Assembly: GCA_965146665.1 (NCBI GenBank)
Contig: CBCTHE010000005.1
Coordinates: 140,308 to 204,307 of the forward strand
From: Ructibacterium sp965146665
GTDB taxonomy: Bacteria; Bacillota; Clostridia; Monoglobales; Monoglobaceae
Reading direction: 5' to 3'
Length of the DNA stretch: 64,000 nucleotides
Shown: one piece after another, positions 26,626-33,311 of the stretch
Numbering within the stretch: position 1 is the stretch's first letter
Layout of the letters: each line of letters starts with the position of its first letter
The notes under the pieces: model-generated
Databases searched by the model: none
Seen by the model: the letters and a program-made list of their open reading frames with translations, nothing else
What the model was told of the DNA's origin: nothing
Position numbers and translations under genes: made by a program

Positions 26626-27645
26626 TTATTCCGCAAAGCACTCCATGACGGTCATGCTTCCGGAAAGGGTGAATTTGCCCGCGGCCGCATGGGGCAGAAG
26701 AAAATACATTCCCTGGCGCAGCGGCTGGCTGCAGCCCGGCCCCGTTATCTCGCCCGTTCCGCCGGTGACCACATAGATGCCCGCGTCCCGGCGGGGTACG
26801 AACGCGCCGCCGGAAAGGGTAATCCGGTTGACCCCAAAATTTCGGGTCTGCCGGGGCCCAATCAACGACTCCGCCAGCAGGCCCGGCCGCGCCTCCAAGA
26901 CCGCCGGGGCCAGCTTCACCTCCCGGGAGACTGTAAAATCAAAGCAGTCCAGGGCGGTCTCCTGATCCAGACCCAGGTACATCTCCTCCTCGGTCAGCCT
27001 GAAATTCCCGCACCAGTGCTCCGGCTCAATGGTGAAATCCGTGGGCTCCTGCACCTCCAGCATCAGACAGCCCGCCCCAATGGCGTGGACAGTCCGGGCC
27101 GGGACAAAAATCACGTCCCCCGGCTCAACCTCATGCCGTACCAGCAGGGTCTCCATGACGTGCTTATCCTCCGCGCTCCGGGCAATGGCCGCGGCGAACT
27201 GCGCCCGGGTGACACCCTCCTGGAAGCCGAAGTAGACACAGCCCCCCGGCCGCTTGGCCAGCACCACCCAGCTCTCCTCCTTGCCGTGGGTGCTGCCAAA
27301 GTATTTTTGGGCATAACTGCTGTCCGGATGCGCCTGCGCCGCCAGCCGGATGGAACTGTCCAAAAATTTCACCAACACGCCCAGCTCCTTTTTCTCCCCC
27401 AGAATCTCCCGGGGATATTTCCGCAGAAGGTCGTCCAGATACCACTGGGTTCCCCGCACCCGGGAGACGCCCTCCTTCTCCCCGTGCTCCCGGCTTTTCT
27501 GCGCCTTCACGTCAGAGGCGATCCACTCCTCCGGATAACTGCTGTCCGGCGAGCCGTCGCCCACAAACTCTCCCAGAAGCCTGCCGCCCGTATAGATCCG
27601 GAAGACCCGGTTTTTTTCAAAAAATATAGGTTCGTCATATATCAT
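26626..27645 (-). CDS. ManA-like class I phosphomannose isomerase (cupin)
   Basis: I start at the ATG at 27645, with GGAAAGGA 9 nt upstream, overlapping the kinase stop by 11 bp; the longer frame has no ribosome site. The 339-residue protein shows the zinc-cupin motifs of type I mannose-6-phosphate isomerases: AAQAHPDSSYAQKYFG, GKEESWVVL, and FVPARTVHAIGAGC late in the first half. Known members interconvert mannose-6-phosphate and fructose-6-phosphate. The linked alpha-mannosidase would supply mannose, which fits. However, the divergence and the company of a glycyl radical enzyme and an FGGY kinase leave room for another aldose/ketose phosphate. It is the last gene of the operon. Confidence 0.8.
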   Translation of the reverse strand: MIYDEPIFFEKNRVFRIYTGGRLLGEFVGDGSPDSSYPEEWIASDVKAQKSREHGEKEGVSRVRGTQWYLDDLLRKYPREILGEKKELGVLVKFLDSSIRLAAQAHPDSSYAQKYFGSTHGKEESWVVLAKRPGGCVYFGFQEGVTRAQFAAAIARSAEDKHVMETLLVRHEVEPGDVIFVPARTVHAIGAGCLMLEVQEPTDFTIEPEHWCGNFRLTEEEMYLGLDQETALDCFDFTVSREVKLAPAVLEARPGLLAESLIGPRQTRNFGVNRITLSGGAFVPRRDAGIYVVTGGTGEITGPGCSQPLRQGMYFLLPHAAAGKFTLSGSMTVMECFAE

Positions 27646-28921
27646 ACCGCACAATCCTTTCCGCTTCCTCCAAATTTGCACAGCGGCCGCTTGCCGTCAT
27701 GGCAAACAGGGCCGCGCCCGCCGCCGCTTCCTCACAGAACCGCGGCGTCTGCATTTCCATTCCAAACAGCGCCTCCAGCGTACGGCGCAGGGCGGGATTC
27801 TTCCGTATGCCGTTGCCCGTGCCCACCAGCCGGGTACACGCCCGTCCGCCCGCCCGGTAGAGGTCCAGCAGTTCTGACCCAATCCCCCGAAGACAACCGC
27901 AGATCAGGTCCGCGGGCGTAAAATTCTCCGGGGACAGGCCTGTGACGGCGGCACGCCGTTCCGGCTCCTCTCTTGTGCCGCAGAACAGGGTACAAAATTC
28001 CAGATCCGTGTCCCTGCGGGTATCCGCCGCGTCGGCCATGGCGCCATAGAGGCTCTCCGCCGGGCATCCGGCCATGGCCGCCGTCTGCCGGAAAAACTGT
28101 TCCAGCAGGGCATAGGCCCGGCCGCCGCACAGGGAGCTTCCCGCCATGATCATCCTGCCGTCGGACAGGGGCCGCACCTCCAGCCCCGCCCCGGCCTGAA
28201 GCCGATCTGTCATAAAGGACACCTGGCTTCCGGTTCCCACATTGACCAGCACCGTGTCCCGGCCGCAGCCGCCGCCCAGAAAGCTGGCCTGATTATCCCC
28301 AATGGCCACGGCCACCGGGATTCCCCTCCACGCACCGGCTGTCACCGTGCTGTCCGTGAGCTCAGGCTGGAGCGGATCTGTCCACACAAAACGCTTCTCC
28401 GCCAGATCATAGCCGCCGAAGCTTGCGCCGTCAGAGCTGTGGACAAGGGGACGCCTCCGGCCGGTGAGCACCATGGCCATGTAGTCGTGAATCGTACAAA
28501 ACACCGCCGCGTCTTCCGGCACAAGCCCGTTCTCCCGGTTGTACAGATGGGTCACATTGCCATAGCCCGAATGGGCGCGGAGCCGGGCGGCATAAGTCCC
28601 GCCCCCGCAGGGCAGGTTTCCCCTGCCGTCCTGCCAGGTATACAGAGGGCTGACCGGACTGCCCTGGGCGTCCAGATACAGGATCCCGTGCATCTGTCCG
28701 GTGATACCCACAGCGCCTGTCTCCGGCCCGGCCAGCTCCTCCAGTATTTCCAGCACCTTGTCCCGGATCGCCGCCGGTTTTTGGATCCGCTCCCATGGCT
28801 GCGCCGAGCGGATCCAGGCGTCATTGCTCCGGCTGACAATCCGCTCCGCTTCGCCGCTCTCACAGTCCATCAGGAGCCCGCAGATGCTCGTTGTTCCAAT
28901 ATCCAGTCCGATTGCTTTCAT
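27635..28921 (-). CDS. FGGY-family carbohydrate kinase, sedoheptulokinase-like
   Basis: 428 residues beginning MKAIGLDIGTTSICGLLMD, the phosphate-1 loop of the actin-like ATPase fold. Other family marks are VGITGQMHGILYLD, TWQDGR, VAIGDNQASFLGGG and VNVGTGSQVSF; the C-terminal adenosine loop is LVGTGNGIRKNP. GQMHGI is typical of sedoheptulokinase-like members, but FGGY enzymes phosphorylate a wide range of ketoses and polyols, so the substrate is left open. It sits 13 bp after the glycyl radical enzyme gene and overlaps the isomerase gene. It may phosphorylate the sugar or ketose before or after the radical step. Confidence 0.82.
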   Translation of the reverse strand: MKAIGLDIGTTSICGLLMDCESGEAERIVSRSNDAWIRSAQPWERIQKPAAIRDKVLEILEELAGPETGAVGITGQMHGILYLDAQGSPVSPLYTWQDGRGNLPCGGGTYAARLRAHSGYGNVTHLYNRENGLVPEDAAVFCTIHDYMAMVLTGRRRPLVHSSDGASFGGYDLAEKRFVWTDPLQPELTDSTVTAGAWRGIPVAVAIGDNQASFLGGGCGRDTVLVNVGTGSQVSFMTDRLQAGAGLEVRPLSDGRMIMAGSSLCGGRAYALLEQFFRQTAAMAGCPAESLYGAMADAADTRRDTDLEFCTLFCGTREEPERRAAVTGLSPENFTPADLICGCLRGIGSELLDLYRAGGRACTRLVGTGNGIRKNPALRRTLEALFGMEMQTPRFCEEAAAGAALFAMTASGRCANLEEAERIVRYDI

Positions 28922-28934
28922 GCCGCACCGCCTT

Positions 28935-31253
28935 TCAGGATGCCAGCGCGGCGGACCGCGGGTCCAGACGCCGGATGATGTCCTGCTGAATGGCGGGCGA
29001 AAGATCCAGGAAGTTCACAAAGGTCCCATGGATCCGCATAATGTACACGCCGCTGGGCGCATACCGCTTGGGCTCGGCCAGAACCTTGCGCAGGATCTCC
29101 GGCGTGGTCACATTCACATACAGATAAAACGGTGAGACACCCTCCTTGCCGGGATTGAAAAACAGGGGCGCAATGACCTTATCCCGGAATTCCGTCCCCT
29201 TTTCCTCATAGGTACTGCCGCGGAAGTATTTGGGATCGATCCCCAGATGGGAGGCATAGCCGCCGTTCATCTCTTCAAAGGGCAGCTTCATGGTGGAGAG
29301 AACGCGGAAGCCCATGCCGTTGGAGGCGTCTCCAAACAGGGGATCCACACCATAGCCCAGCATCTCCCGGCTCTTCCGGCCGTCCGGCGTGGCGCCCACC
29401 CAGTACCCATAGAGCAGATGGGTGGAGGGACTGCTGAAATCAGGCCTAAATTCGTTGCCCAGGTAATTTTTCTGACTTCGCACGATTTCAGCGGTCCGGG
29501 CCGCAACCTCGGCCGCCTCCAAGTCCACAGACTCGATGTTGTTGCCGAACTTGGGACACCCGCGCAGGAATTCCCGCAGATCCTCCGCCCCCCGGAAATC
29601 ATTCCGGAGCGCCTCTGCCAGCCGCGCCGCATCCTGGGGCCGCTCCGCCAGAAGCCGGTCAATGGCCGCGAAGCTGTCGGCCACCACGCTGACCCCATGG
29701 ATCAGACAGCCGCTTCCATTGTACTTGGTGCCCTGACGCCGGGTGTCCCGCAGATCCGTGCCATTCTCCAGCCCGCCCATGAAGCAGGATAAAAACGGCA
29801 CCCGCAGGTGAGACAGGGCTCTGGAAGCCCCATTGGCCGCGTCCCGCATCCGCACCGCATAGTGCTCTGTGTTCCGGTAAAAGGCCTCCCGGATGTGCTC
29901 CAGAGGCGCGGGCTCCAGATCCGCCAGCTTCTCACCTGTCACAGTGGAATAGCCCCCGGTCAGGGTCAGTTCCAGAATTTTCGGCAGGTTCAGCCAGCTG
30001 TTTGTGGTATTTCCATTGTCCTTGCCCATGATCAGCGGTTCCTGACAGCCCGCAATGGCAATGTCCGGAAGATCCTCCTGTGCGATGCCGTGACTGCCAA
30101 GCACCTGGAAGAGCGCGTCGTCGTTAAAGAAAGACGGGGTCAGGGTGCCGGGTGTAAAGAGGAACTTCCCCATCTCCTCATAGAATTCCGCCGGGGTATT
30201 CTTGTGCAGCTTCACCGAAAGGATGGGCTGGGGAAGGTTCATGTCATAGTAGGCGTCCATCAGCGCGTAGGACACGGGATTGGTCAGATCCCTGCCCTCC
30301 TGATCCCGTCCGCCTATGATGATATTCTGAGAGATGGCCCAGCTCCGGTCCGCCACATTGAAAAATACCAGAAAATGACGGAACAGCTCCGCCATGCTGT
30401 CCCGGTCCATGCCGGCACAGTAGGGGGCAAAAATCCGATCCGCGTTCCCCACCGAAAAGGCAAACGGGTTGGGCGCCTGCTCCAGACACATAACCTGCCA
30501 GAGCAGGATGAACATCTGTATGGCCTCAAACAGGTCCCGGGCCCCATACCGGGGAACCCGGTCCAGAGTCCTGATCATCCGGTCCAGCTGTTCCCGCCGG
30601 TGGAGGTCAGCCGTCTGCCGCTGCGTCCGGAGGATATCCTGATACCGCGCCGCAAGGATCAGTACGCTCTCCAATGCCGCCTCCATGGCGCGGAAACCGT
30701 CGCCCTCCCGATCCCGGATTGATTCAACCAGTGCATCCACGCCCACCGCCAGCACCTTTCGGAAATCCGGAATCAGATGACCTGTCACCTGTTCCACAAA
30801 ATACGCCACCTCCCGTGTGTCATCCGCATAGGTGTCATAGACCGCGGACAACTCCTTGACATAATCGGTGGTCTGCATATACGCGCGCACCCGATTGATC
30901 CGCTCCTTTGTAAAGGTCTCGTCCGGTTCAATATCCCCAAATACCGCTGTGGGATCACAGTAGCCATTGAATTCCTCCACCCGGAAGGATGGATTGATCA
31001 GGGCATAGCTTCTGGCAAAGCTGTCCCGCTGGGTTCCGACAAACACCGCGTTTTCACTTACGCTAAGCGGGAGCGTCCGCGCCGTCTCCTTTAAAATTTC
31101 CGCCTTTTCGATCTCCCTGCTGGCAAAGGAGCCCTCCATCCGCATCTGAACCTCCTGGGCCAGAAACCAGCCGTCCAGCCGCTTGATGGCCCGCTCCTCC
31201 TTGAATAGCGCTTTGGCCATCCGTGTCATCTCGCCTTTTTCAAATCCTGTCAT
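28935..31253 (-). CDS. Glycyl radical enzyme of the PFL/dehydratase superfamily, substrate unknown
   Basis: 772 residues with AAGGAAAG before the ATG. The fold marks of a glycyl radical enzyme are present: an N-terminal PFL domain, the thiyl-radical loop AIAGCQEPLIMG (Cys403, with Glu405 as the likely general base as in GCxEP lyases and dehydratases), and the C-terminal glycyl loop MRIHGTFVNFLDLSPAIQQDII (written with gaps in mind; Gly743). The usual glycyl motif is RVxGY, so the Ile, His and Thr here are unusual. Chemistry would be radical C-O, C-N or C-S cleavage rather than pyruvate formation, given the Cys-x-Glu arrangement. It lies just after its activase gene, with kinase and isomerase genes next. 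A sugar-derived substrate is inferred from context only. Confidence 0.9.
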   Translation of the reverse strand: MTGFEKGEMTRMAKALFKEERAIKRLDGWFLAQEVQMRMEGSFASREIEKAEILKETARTLPLSVSENAVFVGTQRDSFARSYALINPSFRVEEFNGYCDPTAVFGDIEPDETFTKERINRVRAYMQTTDYVKELSAVYDTYADDTREVAYFVEQVTGHLIPDFRKVLAVGVDALVESIRDREGDGFRAMEAALESVLILAARYQDILRTQRQTADLHRREQLDRMIRTLDRVPRYGARDLFEAIQMFILLWQVMCLEQAPNPFAFSVGNADRIFAPYCAGMDRDSMAELFRHFLVFFNVADRSWAISQNIIIGGRDQEGRDLTNPVSYALMDAYYDMNLPQPILSVKLHKNTPAEFYEEMGKFLFTPGTLTPSFFNDDALFQVLGSHGIAQEDLPDIAIAGCQEPLIMGKDNGNTTNSWLNLPKILELTLTGGYSTVTGEKLADLEPAPLEHIREAFYRNTEHYAVRMRDAANGASRALSHLRVPFLSCFMGGLENGTDLRDTRRQGTKYNGSGCLIHGVSVVADSFAAIDRLLAERPQDAARLAEALRNDFRGAEDLREFLRGCPKFGNNIESVDLEAAEVAARTAEIVRSQKNYLGNEFRPDFSSPSTHLLYGYWVGATPDGRKSREMLGYGVDPLFGDASNGMGFRVLSTMKLPFEEMNGGYASHLGIDPKYFRGSTYEEKGTEFRDKVIAPLFFNPGKEGVSPFYLYVNVTTPEILRKVLAEPKRYAPSGVYIMRIHGTFVNFLDLSPAIQQDIIRRLDPRSAALAS

Positions 31254-31324
31254 TTTTCACGCTTCCTTTCCTTCCTATATTATTCGGGCAAACTGCCCGT
31301 TTTTTATTTTACGCCGCCGCGCGG

Positions 31325-32029
31325 TCAAGTCTCCGTCACCCTCAGCCCCCTCTCCTGAAACGTCCGCCGAAACCAAGCCATATCCGCATCGGACACAAAG
31401 CCGTCCGCGATCTCATAGGGCCGCGCCCACTTGTCTTTGCCGAACTCATGATAGGCCAGGAACTCAAAGGTCAGCGCGCCGCAGTCCAGTGTCTCAAAAT
31501 ATTCTGCAAATCCCACCGGGTCCACATTGACCCCATTGATCACCGGAATCCGAATCAGAGCCTGCCGTCCGGCCCGGCTGATTTGCTCCAGATTTTCCCG
31601 GACGCTCCAGCCCGAGACCCCGGTCCAGAACCGGTGCCGCTCCTCGTCAAAATGCTTAAAATCCATGATCAAAAAGTCAATGTCCGGCAGCAGCTCCGGC
31701 AGAGCCGGATGGGAGCCGTTGGTCTCTATGGCCGTGTGGATCCCCTGCTCCTTCAGCAGCCGCAGAAGCGCCGCGGTCTCCCCGAACTGTACGGTAGGTT
31801 CACCGCCGGTGAGGGTCACGCCGCCGCCGTCAAAAAACATCAGCGCGCTCCGCCGGGCCTCGTCCGCCAGTTCGTCAACCGTATACGACGCGCAGGCCGG
31901 ACAGGTGTCTCCCATACTCTCCGGATTGGAGCACCATTTGCACCGGAAATTACAGCCCTGCAAATGAAAGACCAGCCGGTTTCCCGGCCCGTCCTGGGAA
32001 TAGTTGAAACCCTTTCTGAAAATTTTCAT
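31325..32029 (-). CDS. Radical-SAM glycyl radical enzyme activase (PflA-like)
   Basis: The start is the ATG at 32029, with GGAGG 6 nt upstream; an ATG four codons earlier overlaps that site. The 234-residue protein has the radical-SAM CX3CX2C cluster (Cys26, Cys30, Cys33 in GCNFRCKWCSNPES), the SAM-binding GGEP (LTGGEPTVQ) and ETNG. It is short, like PflA. Only a CPAC pair follows the cluster, so the eight-cysteine ferredoxin insert of many dehydratase activases is absent. It installs the Gly743 radical on the enzyme encoded 72 bp downstream. A palindrome lies just upstream of its ribosome site. Confidence 0.92.
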   Translation of the reverse strand: MKIFRKGFNYSQDGPGNRLVFHLQGCNFRCKWCSNPESMGDTCPACASYTVDELADEARRSALMFFDGGGVTLTGGEPTVQFGETAALLRLLKEQGIHTAIETNGSHPALPELLPDIDFLIMDFKHFDEERHRFWTGVSGWSVRENLEQISRAGRQALIRIPVINGVNVDPVGFAEYFETLDCGALTFEFLAYHEFGKDKWARPYEIADGFVSDADMAWFRRTFQERGLRVTET

Positions 32030-32043
32030 AGCAGCCTCCATAT

Positions 32044-32060
32044 AGTTAATTGTTTTAACT
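32044..32060 (-). promoter_or_regulatory. Candidate ROK operator upstream of the activase
   Basis: AGTTAATTGTTTTAACT is an inverted repeat (AGTTAA/TTAACT) with a 5-nt spacer, placed about 15 bp before the activase start. It resembles the palindrome over the ROK gene promoter at 33254-33278. I cannot find a convincing separate promoter here. Confidence 0.5.
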
Positions 32061-32112
32061 TATTCTCCAAAAAAAGGGACCTCATCCACTTTGGTGATGA
32101 CAGTCCAAGGGC

Positions 32113-33228
32113 TCAGGCCCCGGTGAAAAACAGCTCATGCAGGGCGATGGACGCCGCCGCAAGCGCGCGGCTCCTGCCCGCCTGGGCCAAGGCAACCCGC
32201 ACCGGATGCCTGACAATGGCCCGCATTTGCAGCTCCGCTTGGATCCGCTCCGCCAGCGGTTCTCCGTGATAGGCAATGTCGCCGCCCAGCACCACCGTAC
32301 CCAAATCGAACAGATTGACCAGGTTTACCAGCGCGCAGGAGAGATACCCGGCTTCCCGATCCAGCAGAGCCCGGTCCCCGCTGTCCACAGCCTCCTGCCA
32401 GGTCGAATGGCCCGTTCCCTCCAAAGCGGCGGGAATGGACGCGTACCGCTCCACACAGCCCCGGTTCCCGCAGACACAGGGACGGCCGTCATAGGCGATG
32501 GAGGTGTGGCCGAGCTCGTTGCCAAAACCTCGCTGGCTTCGGTAAATCTGCCCGTTCACAATGATCCCGGAGCCTACGCCCTCATCCACCACCACATAGG
32601 CATAGTCCGTCTCTTGGCGGCAGCAGCCAAAATACCGCTCTGCCATTGCCAGGGCGTTGGCAATGTTCTCAAGGCGCACGGCCGCGCCGCAGAGACAGGA
32701 CAAACGCCTTTCGATTTCACAGCCGTGCCACTTGGCAAAGTTGGGCGGGTTCAGGACGGTTCCAGTCCGGTGATCCACTGGACCCGGGCCTGCAACGCCC
32801 ACGCCCAGCAGACTTCCCTCCGGAATCATCTCCCGGTACCGCCGGACACAGGCCGCCATCTCCTCTATCGTCCGCTCTGCCGGGCCGTCCGCATATGCCA
32901 GTTCCTCCAGCGCCACAGCCTCCCCGGCCAGGTCAAACAGCCCAGCCTGGTATCCAGCCCGGGTCAGGCCAAAACCCGCCGCATACCGCGCACTGCCGCA
33001 CAGCCGCAGATAGGTGGGCCGCCTGCCCACCCCGCTGTAGTCCTCTGCCGCCGTCTCGCGGATCAGTCCCTCGCACAGGAGTTCCTCCGTCAGAATGGTG
33101 ACGGTGGCCTTGGTCAGCCGGGTGCGTTTCGCCAGATCCGCCCGGGAATAGTTCCCCTGCCGGATCAGATTCAGGATCAGCTTTCGGTTGCTCTCCTTCA
33201 TCAAACTGGCATTGGTCCCTCTTACCAT
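32113..33228 (-). CDS. ROK-family (NagC/XylR-type) transcriptional repressor
   Basis: 371 residues. The N-terminal winged helix (~10-65: YSRADLAKRTRLTKATVTIL) is followed by a ROK sugar-binding/kinase fold. It carries LLGVGVAGPGPVD, GNELGHTSI and the zinc cluster CVCGNRGCVERY, where the ExGH and CxCGxxGCxE elements are intact. Members of this branch bind palindromic AT-rich operators and release on sugar binding. A candidate operator overlaps its own promoter and another precedes the activase, so it is likely to control itself and the activase/GRE/kinase/isomerase genes. GGAGGAG precedes the ATG. Confidence 0.92.
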   Translation of the reverse strand: MVRGTNASLMKESNRKLILNLIRQGNYSRADLAKRTRLTKATVTILTEELLCEGLIRETAAEDYSGVGRRPTYLRLCGSARYAAGFGLTRAGYQAGLFDLAGEAVALEELAYADGPAERTIEEMAACVRRYREMIPEGSLLGVGVAGPGPVDHRTGTVLNPPNFAKWHGCEIERRLSCLCGAAVRLENIANALAMAERYFGCCRQETDYAYVVVDEGVGSGIIVNGQIYRSQRGFGNELGHTSIAYDGRPCVCGNRGCVERYASIPAALEGTGHSTWQEAVDSGDRALLDREAGYLSCALVNLVNLFDLGTVVLGGDIAYHGEPLAERIQAELQMRAIVRHPVRVALAQAGRSRALAAASIALHELFFTGA

Positions 33229-33253
33229 ATCCGCTCCTCCATCTGCACAAGCA

Positions 33254-33278
33254 ACTTAATCAATTTGTTTAACTAAGT
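33254..33278 (-). promoter_or_regulatory. Candidate ROK autoregulatory operator
   Basis: A 25-bp imperfect palindrome with arms ACTTA...TAAGT and inner TxAA/TTxA pairs sits over and just downstream of the -10 of the ROK promoter, where a bound repressor would block initiation. Confidence 0.55.
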
Positions 33279-33304
33279 ATAACACCAAACCTTTCTTTTG
33301 TCAA
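33276..33304 (-). promoter_or_regulatory. Strong sigma-A promoter of the ROK gene
   Basis: Minus strand TTGACA (33304-33299), 17-bp spacer, TATACT (33281-33276), consensus-like, about 50 bp before the ROK start. Confidence 0.75.
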
Positions 33305-33311
33305 TCCCCTG

